64,000 bases of DNA. Source: Paenibacillus polymyxa (GTDB lineage Bacteria; Bacillota; Bacilli; Paenibacillales; Paenibacillaceae). Below the pieces are notes generated by a model. The model did not search any database, was not told the DNA's origin, and saw only the letters and a list, made by a program, of their open reading frames with translations. A program made the translations under genes and the position numbers. Within the stretch, counting starts at the first letter, position 1. Each line of letters starts with the position of its first letter. Where the stretch lies: positions 2,733,501 to 2,797,500 of the forward strand of contig NZ_CP049783.1 of assembly GCF_015710975.1 (NCBI RefSeq), written 5' to 3'. Positions 36,988 through 45,848 of this stretch are shown piece after piece.

Positions 36988-37785
36988 TTACAAAATAATG
37001 AAAAAGAACACAGCCGCCAGCACGAAACGATAGATGGCAAACGTAGTCAAACTCAAGCGTTTGAGCAGACCGAGGAACGTTTTGATTGCCAGCATCCCGA
37101 CGATAAAGGCAGTAATAAAGCCGGCTGCGAACACCGGGAAATCACTCATAGATAGATGATCCATACTTTTAATCATATCAATCCCCGATGCACCCAGCAT
37201 GACCGGAACAGATACGAGGAATGTAAATTCTGCGGCTGCCGTATGGCTTACACGTGCGAATAGGCCCCCAGACATAGTTGAACCTGAACGAGAGAAGCCT
37301 GGCCACAGAGCTAGGACTTGGAACACACCGATGGTAAATGCTTGTTTGTACGTGATCTCATCCAACGTATGTGATCTAATAGGCGGATGGAATTTTTCAG
37401 CAGCGATCATGAGCAAGCCCCCGATGACCAAACTGTACAAAACCGTTTCAGGACCAAACAAGTATTGCTTGATTACATCACGGAACAGTACACCAATTAC
37501 TCCCGCAGGGATCATGGCTAAAATAATATGTAACAGGTTTAGACGTGGCTGGGATGAGATTTTGCGTCTGAAATCAAATAGGCTGAGGAATCTGCGCCAG
37601 TATAATACAACGACCGCCATCACAGCACCTAATTGTACGATAACCTCAAATGTTTTGACCGTATCATTCTCGGTGTTCAACCCTAGAAGATCAGCCGTAA
37701 GGATCATGTGACCCGTCGAAGAGACCGGCAAAAACTCTGTCAGCCCTTCAATAATACCCATAATAATAGATGATAAAATATCCAA
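36988..37785 (-). CDS. uppP: Undecaprenyl-diphosphatase
   Basis: 265-residue, multi-helix membrane enzyme (BacA family). It dephosphorylates C55-PP to the lipid carrier C55-P for wall synthesis, and extra copies give bacitracin tolerance. The two catalytic motifs are present: [15 protein letters not shown] (E13, E17, H26) and [17 protein letters not shown] with the essential Arg. The start is TTG 37785 with AGGAGGAG about 10 nt upstream. Confidence 0.93.
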   Translation of the reverse strand: MDILSSIIMGIIEGLTEFLPVSSTGHMILTADLLGLNTENDTVKTFEVIVQLGAVMAVVVLYWRRFLSLFDFRRKISSQPRLNLLHIILAMIPAGVIGVLFRDVIKQYLFGPETVLYSLVIGGLLMIAAEKFHPPIRSHTLDEITYKQAFTIGVFQVLALWPGFSRSGSTMSGGLFARVSHTAAAEFTFLVSVPVMLGASGIDMIKSMDHLSMSDFPVFAAGFITAFIVGMLAIKTFLGLLKRLSLTTFAIYRFVLAAVFFFIIL

Positions 37786-37912
37786 TTTACTAGCTCCTCC
37801 TTACACGCATGTAGGGCAAACAACCTGAGTCGTTTGCCCTAAAAATATGTCATTTCAGTAGGAGTGAACGCAAGTGCCAAGTGCAGTATGCTGGTCGCTC
37901 AGATCACAAAGT

Positions 37913-39277
37913 TCACTCCTGGGAAGAAGTGTCCGACTCCATTTCCGAGATCGGGGATTTGTGGTGTAAAATAATTTCCACCCGACGAATACGATTTTTA
38001 CCCATTTCACGAATGATAAATTTCACATCATCTTCTATGAATTCCTTGCCCTGTCTCGGTTCCGGAACCCGGCTATACACCCACCCTCCGACAGTATCCA
38101 CGTCTTCATCGTCCAATGTCAAGCCCGTCAGATCACTCAGATCGGAAAGCATCACTTTACCATCCATCAAATAACTGTTCTCCGTCAGTTTCTCGATTTC
38201 CTTCCGTTCATCCTTATCAAATTCATCCCGAATTTCGCCAACAATCTCCTCCAGAATGTCCTCAATGGTAATCAGACCAGAGGTTCCACCATATTCATCG
38301 ACCAGGAGAGCGATATGAACCTGCTCCTTCTGCATACGTTTCAACAGCGTGTTGACGGGAATAACTTCCGGAACGGTCAAGATCGGTTGAATCAGGCTAT
38401 CGAAAACAAGCTCGGGATTGCGATCATACTCAAGGAATAGCTGCTTGGTATTAATCATACCAATGATCTGATCCTTGCTGTCTGTCGCTACCGGAAAACG
38501 GGTATACTGTTCTTCGTGAATAGTCTGCATGTTTTCTTTGAGCGAGCGATTCGTAAACAAGCATACCATATCTGTACGTGGCACCATAATTTCTTTGGCA
38601 ACGGTCTCGTCAAAAGCGAAGATACGATTTACGTAGCCATATTCGGTGTTATTGATCTTACCACTTTCCACGCTTTCGGACAAAATGATCTGAATTTCTT
38701 CCTGAGAGTGCGCTTCTTCATGCTCAGTAGCCGGTTGAAGACCGAACAGACGAACCAGGCGATTGGCCGAGCCGTTAAGGAGCCAAATAAACGGATACAT
38801 AATCCGATTAAACCACACGATGACTGGAGAGGTTAACAGGCTGACAGCTTCCGCTTTGCGGATCGCCAATGTTTTGGGAGCCAGTTCGCCGATCACCACG
38901 TGCAGGTAAGTTACAATGACAAATGAAATAATAAAGGCCAGGATATGTGAAAACTCCCCATTGATGTTGAGCTGTTGAAAGAGAGGCTCCAGCAGTTTGA
39001 CTACAGTTGGTTCACCGAGCCAACCGAGTCCTAACGCTGTAATCGTAATACCAAGCTGACAGGCAGACAGGTAGCCGTCCAGATTATTGACGACTTTTTG
39101 TAGCGCCAGTGCGTTTTTACGGTTCTCCACCACCAGCTGATCTACCCGGCTGGAACGGATTTTAATAATCGCAAACTCGGTAGCCACGAAGAAAGCACTA
39201 AATAAAATCAACACCGCAAACAAAAATAGACTGACACCTATACCCATATAATTTTCACTCATCCCTTTTTCGTTCAA
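37913..39277 (-). CDS. Hemolysin/CorC family membrane protein (DUF21-CBS-CBS-CorC_HlyC)
   Basis: 454 residues. The DUF21/CNNM membrane domain (about 1-200) has LFSAFFVATEFAIIKIRSSRV and CQLGITITALGLGWLGEP. Two CBS domains (about 215-340) include KEIMVPRTDM and GTSGLITIEDILEEIVGEIRDEFD. The C-terminal CorC_HlyC domain ends near residue 435. Relatives are linked to magnesium or cobalt efflux and are not true hemolysins. The start is uncertain: TTG 39277, ATG 39262 or ATG 39247, none with a clear ribosome site. The promoter region holds repeated GAACT sequences shared with the divergent gene. Confidence 0.88.
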   Translation of the reverse strand: MNEKGMSENYMGIGVSLFLFAVLILFSAFFVATEFAIIKIRSSRVDQLVVENRKNALALQKVVNNLDGYLSACQLGITITALGLGWLGEPTVVKLLEPLFQQLNINGEFSHILAFIISFVIVTYLHVVIGELAPKTLAIRKAEAVSLLTSPVIVWFNRIMYPFIWLLNGSANRLVRLFGLQPATEHEEAHSQEEIQIILSESVESGKINNTEYGYVNRIFAFDETVAKEIMVPRTDMVCLFTNRSLKENMQTIHEEQYTRFPVATDSKDQIIGMINTKQLFLEYDRNPELVFDSLIQPILTVPEVIPVNTLLKRMQKEQVHIALLVDEYGGTSGLITIEDILEEIVGEIRDEFDKDERKEIEKLTENSYLMDGKVMLSDLSDLTGLTLDDEDVDTVGGWVYSRVPEPRQGKEFIEDDVKFIIREMGKNRIRRVEIILHHKSPISEMESDTSSQE

Positions 39278-39286
39278 TTTTTTAAG

Positions 39287-39327
39287 GAACTCTATTTTGA
39301 GTTCACTTGAACTTATTTTAAGAACTT
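39287..39327. repeat. Cluster of GAACTT/GAGTTC motifs
   Basis: GAACTC-N6-GAGTTC is a perfect inverted repeat (39287-39304). GAACTT follows at 39309-39314 and 39322-39327. The cluster sits directly upstream of the CBS-protein start. The same half-site recurs as GAGTTC-N4-GAACTT at 39460-39475. Confidence 0.5.
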
Positions 39328-39430
39328 AAAAGAAAATATACAAGGTTCATATGGAATCGTAGCAGGTCACCTACCTCTAATTTACACGAAAAATAAGGCA
39401 TAATAGTACCCGCACGGCTCATTGCTTCAC

Positions 39431-39475
39431 TTTACAAGCCTAGTTTAAGGGCGTATGATGAGTTCTAATGAACTT
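39431..39475 (+). promoter_or_regulatory. Promoter of the DUF1836 gene with overlapping operator
   Basis: TTTACA (39431-39436) and TATGAT (39454-39459) are 17 nt apart. Immediately after the -10, an inverted repeat with arms GTTC and GAAC (39460-39475) covers the expected start site, where a repressor would block transcription. Confidence 0.6.
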
Positions 39476-39501
39476 GAAATGCAATAAAGGGAGGAAAGCA
39501 G

Positions 39502-40302
39502 ATGGAGTCTTTTACCCTCACTCGCCGTGATATGGCCCATTTGTTGCTGGCCATGGAAGGCCGCAGCGAATTGCAGCCTTTGGCTGTTCTTCAGGACGCC
39601 TGGAGACGCACTCATAGCCATCTTGCCCGTTCCGGTAGTACCATGCCGACATTTCTATATACCGAAGTGACGCCTGTGCTGGATAAAATCATCAAGGGCA
39701 AGCACAGCGCAGCCTTTTCGCTGCAGGAGATCGTTTCTTTAGGCCAACTGGTGGAATATAGTCATGTCTCACTGGCCTCTATGCAAAATTGGGTCAAACG
39801 TGATTTCAAGGAGTTCCTCGGCGCTCCGAAAATCGGCAAAAAATACTCAGTCAACCAGGCTGCTATATTGCTCATCGTGGAAGATTTAAAATCATGTCTT
39901 GATTTTGAATCTATCCGTCAGCTATTTTATATCCTGTTCCAACAGCCAGAAGATGATACGGATGATCTGATTCAGCCGGTCGATTTGTACGCTGCATATT
40001 CAACTTTATTTGAAGAGCTGGATGCGAACGGAGACCAACTGCTTGATGTGGCAGGAGCAGGGTATGCAAAAGACAACGGAATTTCTGCTACAGGACAGAA
40101 ACGTCAGGAAGCTGCGACAGAAGAACTGCTGGTACAAGCCGCAGATCAATATACTTGTCGTTTGCAGCATTTGACCCCTAACCAGTGTGAAGCAGTGCGT
40201 AATACTTTGCTGGTGGCAGCGGTATCGGTGCAAAATAGTTATTTTTTGTCGATGGCACGTCGGTATGTGAATGCCACGTTGTTTCTGGATTTTCAAGGAT
40301 AG
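39502..40302 (+). CDS. DUF1836 domain-containing protein
   Basis: 266 residues. The family core is clear at about 5-160: SFTLTRRDMAHLLLAMEGR, LVEYSHVSLASMQNWVKRDFKEFLGAPKIGKKYSVNQAAILLIVEDLKSCLDFESIRQLFYILFQQPEDDTDDLI. The N-terminal half resembles a winged-helix/MerR-like arrangement, so a DNA-binding regulator is plausible but unproven. The C-terminal ~100 residues are helical and less conserved. ATG 39502 follows GGGAGGA at 39491-39497. It has its own promoter (39431) and terminator (40306). No sensor or ligand domain is visible. Confidence 0.8.
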   Translation: MESFTLTRRDMAHLLLAMEGRSELQPLAVLQDAWRRTHSHLARSGSTMPTFLYTEVTPVLDKIIKGKHSAAFSLQEIVSLGQLVEYSHVSLASMQNWVKRDFKEFLGAPKIGKKYSVNQAAILLIVEDLKSCLDFESIRQLFYILFQQPEDDTDDLIQPVDLYAAYSTLFEELDANGDQLLDVAGAGYAKDNGISATGQKRQEAATEELLVQAADQYTCRLQHLTPNQCEAVRNTLLVAAVSVQNSYFLSMARRYVNATLFLDFQG

Positions 40303-40305
40303 ATC

Positions 40306-40338
40306 AGGATTGGCGCAAGAAGCCGATCCTATTTTTTT
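40306..40338 (+). terminator. Terminator after the DUF1836 gene
   Basis: AGGATTGGC pairs with GCCGATCCT (one G-T pair), followed by A and seven T. Confidence 0.8.
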
Positions 40339-40506
40339 GCTCTTTTTTGAGGATTGTCTACCCTTTTGGAGACTGAAAAAGTATACAAAAGAGGTATATA
40401 CACTCAAACGCTGTCAAAGATACAATAAACATATATAATCCAGCAATTGGAAAAATTTTGAATATCTCTTCCAAAGCATCTGGATACACACACAGGAGGT
40501 AATGGC

Positions 40507-41448
40507 ATGTCCGATGTCTCCATCATCATTTGTACCCGCAACCGGATCGAAGACCTGACACGCTGTATACAATCTATTGCTGCACAGCAACAATTGGAGC
40601 ATACAGCTGTAGAACTGCTGATTGTTGATGACGGCGATATTTCCGACCAACAGATTGAACAGTACCGTCACATGGTGTCCGGATTGCCTCAAGGTGTTCT
40701 CAAATATTATAAAAAAAGTCGTCCCGGCGTTTGGTTATCCCGCTATGAGGCCTTGTCTCTCGTACGGTATGATATTGTGCTGTATTTTGACGATGATGCC
40801 GAACTGGACGATAAACTCTATATCCGGCGCTTGCTCGATACCTACGAACAGGATGACACGATTGTAGGTGTTGGAGGGATTGCAAAGGGACTACATTCAA
40901 GCCGGGCAGGAAAGCTGCTTGGCGTTTTGACTTTTCAGATGTCTTCTTCCCTTGGCAAGCTCTCGCCCAGTAGTCTGGCAGGTTCTTTGCTGCGTTGGAG
41001 CGAAGCAACCGAGACTTTTGACACTGAATTTTTCCATGGCTGCAATATGTCATTTCGGAGGGATGCGCTTCGGGACATGAAGCCGTATCCGTGGATGACC
41101 AGCTATGCGGTGGCTGACGATTTGTACATGTGCCAGTTAGCGAGTCGTTACGGCAAACTGGTGATTAATCCCGACTTAATGATCATCCATCATGAATCTC
41201 CAAGCTCGCGCGATAAGGCGGGCAAAGTAGCCAAGGCCACAGCAATTAACCACTATTATTTTCTTGCCCTGAAAAAGGCAGGATTTATCCAGTATGGAGC
41301 TCTTTTATGGACCTTAACCTACTTGATGCTCAAAGAAACGCTGCGCCGTAATTTTAACGCAGCAGATGGATACAAGCAGGGGGTGTTGTTCATTCTGAAC
41401 CCGCGTAAGCAAAAATATAACGAATATTTAGGCCCGGCGGTTCAGTAA
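40507..41448 (+). CDS. Family 2 glycosyltransferase (first of tandem pair)
   Basis: 313 residues, GT-A fold. It starts VSIIICTRNRIEDLTRCIQSI and has the nucleotide-sugar motif LLIVDDGD. The metal-binding DxD region is YFDDDAELDD and the acceptor-side motif is FFHGCNMSFRRDAL. HHESPSSRDKAGK follows near residue 220. It probably adds one sugar to an exopolysaccharide or glycan repeat at the membrane. ATG 40507 follows AGGAGG. It is paralogous to the next gene and shares HGCNMSFRRDA and HHESPSSRD with it. Confidence 0.9.
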   Translation: MSDVSIIICTRNRIEDLTRCIQSIAAQQQLEHTAVELLIVDDGDISDQQIEQYRHMVSGLPQGVLKYYKKSRPGVWLSRYEALSLVRYDIVLYFDDDAELDDKLYIRRLLDTYEQDDTIVGVGGIAKGLHSSRAGKLLGVLTFQMSSSLGKLSPSSLAGSLLRWSEATETFDTEFFHGCNMSFRRDALRDMKPYPWMTSYAVADDLYMCQLASRYGKLVINPDLMIIHHESPSSRDKAGKVAKATAINHYYFLALKKAGFIQYGALLWTLTYLMLKETLRRNFNAADGYKQGVLFILNPRKQKYNEYLGPAVQ

Positions 41449-41483
41449 TCTGTTTTATACCATTGACAGGATAAAGGGGGAGT

Positions 41484-42359
41484 ATGATGTTAAGCTTGTC
41501 CATTGCTCTGTGCACCCGCAATCGGGTTGACGATCTGACCCGATGCATCAATTCAATTGCCATGGGGGGAGCACCAGAGGCATGTGAAACCGAGCTGTGG
41601 ATTATTGATGACGGAAAACTGCCAAAGCATGTGCTGGAACGTTATGAGCATCAGTTGAGCAGAGCGGGAATTGCCTACCGATATCATCGTAAGGAGCAGC
41701 CCGGACTATGGTTATCACGTGTAAAGACGGTGGAGCTTGCGCAAGGTGACATCATTTTGTTCCTTGACGATGATGTTGAGCTGCCGAGTAACTACTTGAA
41801 TGAGTTAATACGCACCTATGAGGCGTACCCGCAGGCAGTTGGTGTTGGCGGCATAGCACAGGGAATGAGTAACAGCTTCATGGGTACAATTCGCTGCTTG
41901 CTTTCGTTCCAGCAATCTTTGTCCAAAGGGAGATTGTCCCTCAGCGGTCAATCCGGCTCGATGTACAACTGGCATAAGGCCAAGAAGACGTTTAAGACCC
42001 AGTTTTTTCATGGTTGTAATATGTCATTTCGCCGTGATGCGATTCTAAGTCTGGAGCCGGTACCTTGGTTGCAAAGCTATAGCGTCGGCGAGGATTTATT
42101 ACTTTCCCGTATCGCCATGAAAAGCGGTCCATTGTATATTAATCCGGCCCTTACGCTGCTTCACCATGAATCGCCGTCCTCGCGCGACAATATGGAACAG
42201 GTTACTTATATGCGGGTGATGAATCATATTCATCTACTACGTGACGAGGGATCTGGGCCGATCGGTTATGCAGCACTATATTGGACGACGTTGTATCAGA
42301 TTTTAAGGGAGAGACCCAAAAAAATCATAAAGCCATTCAAGGCTATAGAAGAGCACTGA
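41484..42359 (+). CDS. Family 2 glycosyltransferase (second of tandem pair)
   Basis: 291 residues with the same plan as the preceding gene: LSIALCTRNRVDDLTRCINSI, LWIIDDGKLP, ILFLDDDVELP, FFHGCNMSFRRDAI and HHESPSSRDNMEQ. The pair probably arose by tandem duplication and now adds successive sugars. The start is ATG 41484 or ATG 41487 after AAGGGGGAG. It lies 35 nt after the first copy. Confidence 0.9.
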   Translation: MMLSLSIALCTRNRVDDLTRCINSIAMGGAPEACETELWIIDDGKLPKHVLERYEHQLSRAGIAYRYHRKEQPGLWLSRVKTVELAQGDIILFLDDDVELPSNYLNELIRTYEAYPQAVGVGGIAQGMSNSFMGTIRCLLSFQQSLSKGRLSLSGQSGSMYNWHKAKKTFKTQFFHGCNMSFRRDAILSLEPVPWLQSYSVGEDLLLSRIAMKSGPLYINPALTLLHHESPSSRDNMEQVTYMRVMNHIHLLRDEGSGPIGYAALYWTTLYQILRERPKKIIKPFKAIEEH

Positions 42360-42438
42360 AAGAGATTTTCTCAAGTACGAAGGAGCCTGTTAGTGGAGGC
42401 CAGTTGTCTGAACGCAATTCAAAAAAAACGGTAGGCTG

Positions 42439-42516
42439 ATGGAGGTGCGTCAAAAGACGCGATGTGAGCATAGAGACGAGAGGCTTAATAAGGAACAGGA
42501 GTTGGACGTAACATGA
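42439..42516 (+). CDS. Possible 25-residue leader peptide before the flippase gene
   Basis: An ATG at 42439 opens a 25-codon frame, very rich in Arg, Glu and Lys. It ends in a TGA overlapping the flippase ATG (ATGA arrangement), so translational coupling is possible. Its ribosome site is weak (GGTAGG), and a perfect GCGTC-AAAA-GACGC hairpin (42447-42460) lies inside it. It may be only chance. Confidence 0.2.
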   Translation: MEVRQKTRCEHRDERLNKEQELDVT

Positions 42517-43892
42517 GCACATGGACAGCAGCAAGGAAAGTATTCACGGGTGACAGTCTCGCCAAAACGATCATGCGCACGAGCTTTAACAATTTTTTTG
42601 TGCTAATCGTCACGACCCTGACTTCCATCCTGACCGCACGTATGCTCGGAGTAGAGGGGAAAGGTGAACTGGCGGCTGTTCTGTTCTGGCCTACGCTGAT
42701 CGGCAGTGTATTGAGCTTCGGCTTGCCAACCTCGTTAATTTATAACCTTAAGAAGAAAACAGGCACGACGGAAGAACTGCTGGCGTTGTCGCTCTGGATT
42801 CAGTTGCCTGCCAGTCTGTTGGCGGGAGCGGTGGCCTGGATATGTATGCCGCTGTGGCTGAATGGCTATGGTGCAGACATTATCCAACTGTCGCAGATTT
42901 ATTGTGCGGCAGCAGTACCGTTAGCTGTGCTTACAGCACTTACGACGGCATTATCGCAAGGACTGGATCGGTTTAGCGTATATAACGGCCTGCTGTTTTA
43001 CTATCCGTTACTGAATTTCATCGGTCTAGTGACCCTGTGGCTGATGGGCTTACTCAATGTGCAACTGGCGGGGGCAGTGAATTTTGCCGCGAGTTTCCTT
43101 GCGCTCATGTGGGCGTTCCTCCGTTTGCGCAAGCATATGAACCTACGCGCATTTCGTCCGTTGACCAGCCGCCAAGTGCTGCGCCCTTATTATAGCTATG
43201 GAGCGCGGGTGTATGGGATGGAGTTGATGGGAACGCTGTCCACACAAACGGACAAAATCGTCATTGTGGCGCTGCTGTCACCCAAAGCGTTCGGTCTGTA
43301 CTCTGTTGTCTACGCCTTGTCCCGTGTGTTCAATGTGGTGCAAAATGCCGTCACTAATGTAACCTTCCCGAAAGTGACAGGCATGGAACACAGCAAAATT
43401 GTCGAAACGGTGGGTCGTGCTTTTCGCATCTCCATGGCTGCGATGCTCATCGTCATTGTGCCGGCTCTCTTTATTGGTCGATACATGCTGGGTTTGCTGT
43501 ACGGGCCCGCTTTTCTGGAAGCATCGCTAACGTTCTACCTGCTATCACTGGAATGTATTATCGGTGGTGGCTCATGGATTCTGGCTTCGGCTTTTAACGC
43601 ACTCGGTCGTCCGGGACTGGTATTGTTCCGGCAAATTGTGGCCTATGCGATCACCGTCGGTCTGTTTTTTATTTGTACACCGATCTTCGGTTTGGACGGC
43701 ATTGCTATTGCTTTGCTTGTAGGTGCTTGTGTACGTTTAGCGTTCTCGTTGTTCTCGTTCCCAATGTTTTTCAATGTTCCGCTATCCCGGATCATTTTTG
43801 ATAAAAGTGATATTACATTTGTCTTGCAGACTATACAAAAGAAGCGCAGGAAGGGAGAACTGAAAGATGCCGAATTCGCATCCCATGGCTAA
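42513..43892 (+). CDS. Oligosaccharide flippase (MATE/MOP superfamily, Wzx-like)
   Basis: 459 residues with about 12-14 membrane helices. The N-terminus SFNNFFVLIVTTLTSILTARMLGVEGKGELAAVLFWPTLIGSVLSFGLPTSLIY has the Polysacc_synt signature (RMLG-x-x-GKGE). The helix STQTDKIVIVALLSPKAFGLYSVVYALSRV is also characteristic. It would carry lipid-linked glycan units across the membrane for the exopolysaccharide made by the neighbouring transferases. ATG 42513 has AGGAG about 11 nt upstream. It overlaps the next gene by 26 nt. Confidence 0.88.
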   Translation: MSTWTAARKVFTGDSLAKTIMRTSFNNFFVLIVTTLTSILTARMLGVEGKGELAAVLFWPTLIGSVLSFGLPTSLIYNLKKKTGTTEELLALSLWIQLPASLLAGAVAWICMPLWLNGYGADIIQLSQIYCAAAVPLAVLTALTTALSQGLDRFSVYNGLLFYYPLLNFIGLVTLWLMGLLNVQLAGAVNFAASFLALMWAFLRLRKHMNLRAFRPLTSRQVLRPYYSYGARVYGMELMGTLSTQTDKIVIVALLSPKAFGLYSVVYALSRVFNVVQNAVTNVTFPKVTGMEHSKIVETVGRAFRISMAAMLIVIVPALFIGRYMLGLLYGPAFLEASLTFYLLSLECIIGGGSWILASAFNALGRPGLVLFRQIVAYAITVGLFFICTPIFGLDGIAIALLVGACVRLAFSLFSFPMFFNVPLSRIIFDKSDITFVLQTIQKKRRKGELKDAEFASHG

Positions 43893-44841
43893 ACTGAAAA
43901 ATAAGCTGAGCGTCATTCTCGACGTAGTCCCTCAAGGTTCGAACATTATTTATGTCGATTATCCCGTCTATAATAACGGTGGGGACGTACTGATCATGAA
44001 AGGCACCGAAGCGTTCTTTAGGGATAATGGTATTCGTGTCCGTGCCCGTTATAGCGCCATGGATATTCCCGATCAGCTTCATATTCCGGGCGACTGGATT
44101 ATCGTATGCCACGGCGGTGGCAACTTTGGCGATCTATATTCAAATCACCAAAATTTGCGGGAACGCATCGTTCGTGATTTCCCTAACCACCGAATTGTAA
44201 TCATGCCGCAGACGATCCACTTCCAGTCTGAACAAAAGGCTAATGAGGTGGCGGCTCTGTTTAATGCCCACCCGGATCTACATATGTTTGTGCGGGATAC
44301 ACGCTCTTATCAGTGGGCTAAGGATAAACTGAACCAGTGCAGTATCACATTATGTCCAGATATGGCACACCAGCTTTGGCCATTGAAGCCGACTACGGAA
44401 ACCGTGAAGGACGTATTGTACTTCCTGCGTACAGATATTGAAACGGTAGGAGGACAAAAGAAATTCGATGACGAGGCTGATGCCTCTCACCGTCTGGACT
44501 GGGATACTTTATTCACTCCGCTGGAAGTGAAGGGGATCGTCTATTTCCAAAAGTTTTACCGTCTGAATAAGAAAATCGGCGGCCCGTTGCCTACGCGTAC
44601 ATTCTGGTACAAGTACACCGACCATCTCATGAACAAGGCGGTTACGCTGTTCAGCTCTTACCGCGAGGTTCGCACTTCACGGCTGCATGGTCATATTCTG
44701 GCCTGCCTGCTTGATATGCCGCATGTTGTCATCGATAATTCTTACGGCAAGAATTCGCAATATTATAATACCTGGACACAGCCGAATCCGAAGGCGAAGC
44801 TGTTCAGTGAAGCACCCGAAGCATTAGAGCAACCGTCTTAA
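43867..44841 (+). CDS. Polysaccharide pyruvyl transferase family protein
   Basis: 324 residues. Motifs are NIIYVDYPVYNNGGDVLIMKGTEAFF, the glycine-rich IIVCHGGGNFGDLY, IVIMPQTIHFQS, the arginine-rich RTDIE region, and the C-terminal SSYREVRTSRLHGHILACLLDMPHVVIDNSYGKNSQYY. These fit the PssM/EpsO/CsaB-like family that adds a pyruvate ketal to polysaccharide sugars or acts on related glycans. It overlaps the flippase by 26 nt, so the two are translationally coupled. It ends the cluster. Confidence 0.88.
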   Translation: MPNSHPMAKLKNKLSVILDVVPQGSNIIYVDYPVYNNGGDVLIMKGTEAFFRDNGIRVRARYSAMDIPDQLHIPGDWIIVCHGGGNFGDLYSNHQNLRERIVRDFPNHRIVIMPQTIHFQSEQKANEVAALFNAHPDLHMFVRDTRSYQWAKDKLNQCSITLCPDMAHQLWPLKPTTETVKDVLYFLRTDIETVGGQKKFDDEADASHRLDWDTLFTPLEVKGIVYFQKFYRLNKKIGGPLPTRTFWYKYTDHLMNKAVTLFSSYREVRTSRLHGHILACLLDMPHVVIDNSYGKNSQYYNTWTQPNPKAKLFSEAPEALEQPS

Positions 44842-44860
44842 TCGTAAGAAAAGCTATGTA

Positions 44861-44896
44861 AAGACCTCCTGAACACTTCAGTTTAGGAGGTTTTTG
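44861..44896 (+). terminator. Terminator of the exopolysaccharide cluster
   Basis: ACCTCCTGAAC pairs with GTTTAGGAGGT, followed by T5. Confidence 0.85.
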
Positions 44897-45015
44897 GTTC
44901 AGTGCTATAAGAACATAAGTATAATTTAATTAGATAAACAATTAAGGCAGTGAATATTTAATGGCTTTATATAGAGAGGGCGCATCATGGCTTCTCTCTC
45001 CCATACCGCTCTATT

Positions 45016-45045
45016 TTGACAATTCATTTCATGAATAGATATAAT
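45016..45045 (+). promoter_or_regulatory. Sigma-A promoter of def
   Basis: Perfect TTGACA (45016-45021) and TATAAT (45040-45045) are 18 nt apart. The ~90-nt leader contains a hairpin AAAAGC...GCTTTT (about 45066-45089) that might attenuate transcription. Confidence 0.75.
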
Positions 45046-45141
45046 TTATGGGATAAAACTTGCAGAAAAGCGGGGAATTCTCCAGCTTTTGCTGTACATC
45101 ACATGATCGTAATATTTATTTAAATGAATCGAGGCTGACGA

Positions 45142-45723
45142 ATGAGCAATCAATCGATGGACATGCTTCTCACGAAGGATATCGTGCGTGAAGGGGAACC
45201 GATTTTGCGCACAAAGGTTGATCCGGTATGTCTGCCGCTGTCTGAAGAGGATCTTCAACAGATGCAATGGATGCTGGATTACCTGAAAAATAGCCAAAAT
45301 GAAGAGCTGGCCACCCGCTATGAGCTGCGCCCGGGTGTAGGGCTATCCGCCAACCAGGTTGGGTTGAATAAAAGAATGTGTGCTATTTATTATGAAGATG
45401 GAGACAAAACGGTAGAATATGGCCTGTTTAATCCGAAGCTGGTCAGCCATTCTACATCCATGATTTACTTGGAACAGGGTGAGGGATGCTTGTCTGTAGA
45501 TCGGTACATACCCGGATATGTACCACGTTACGAGAAGATTCGCATCAAGGCCAATTTACCGGATGGAACTCAGGAGCTGTTAACGTTTAAGGGGTATGCA
45601 GCGATTGTCGTACAGCATGAAATGGACCATCTGGATGGCATTATGTTCTATGACCGTATCAACCCGGAAGATCCGTATAAGCTGCCACAGGGAGTGCATA
45701 TCGAACCTTTTGTACGTAAATAG
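45142..45723 (+). CDS. def: Peptide deformylase
   Basis: 193 residues. Removes the N-formyl group from nascent proteins, using Fe2+ or Zn2+. All three motifs are intact: GVGLSANQVG (65-74), EGCLSV (about 119-124) and HEMDHLDG. The length and the insertion before motif 1 fit the Gram-positive type 2 enzymes. ATG 45142 follows a GAGG ribosome site. It is a single-gene unit with its own promoter and terminator. Confidence 0.95.
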   Translation: MSNQSMDMLLTKDIVREGEPILRTKVDPVCLPLSEEDLQQMQWMLDYLKNSQNEELATRYELRPGVGLSANQVGLNKRMCAIYYEDGDKTVEYGLFNPKLVSHSTSMIYLEQGEGCLSVDRYIPGYVPRYEKIRIKANLPDGTQELLTFKGYAAIVVQHEMDHLDGIMFYDRINPEDPYKLPQGVHIEPFVRK

Positions 45724-45740
45724 TTCGTGATCCGTAAAGT

Positions 45741-45766
45741 GTGGTGACTCCGTTCACCACCTTTTT
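45741..45766 (+). terminator. Terminator after def
   Basis: GTGGTGA-ACTCC-type hairpin: GTGGTGA and TTCACCAC pair, then C and T5. Confidence 0.85.
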
Positions 45767-45818
45767 ATTTGGCAAGAAAATATGGATATAAATGTTGTGA
45801 AGCTTTAAACTGAAAACA

Positions 45819-45832
45819 TGTAAGCGCTTATC
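45819..45832 (+). promoter_or_regulatory. Possible cre site upstream of the YesM-type kinase
   Basis: TGTAAGCGCTTATC lies 17 nt before the kinase start and shares TGTAAGCGCTTA with the site at 1589. It has two mismatches to the cre consensus. Confidence 0.35.
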
Positions 45833-45848
45833 TCACAGGAGGGATGGC

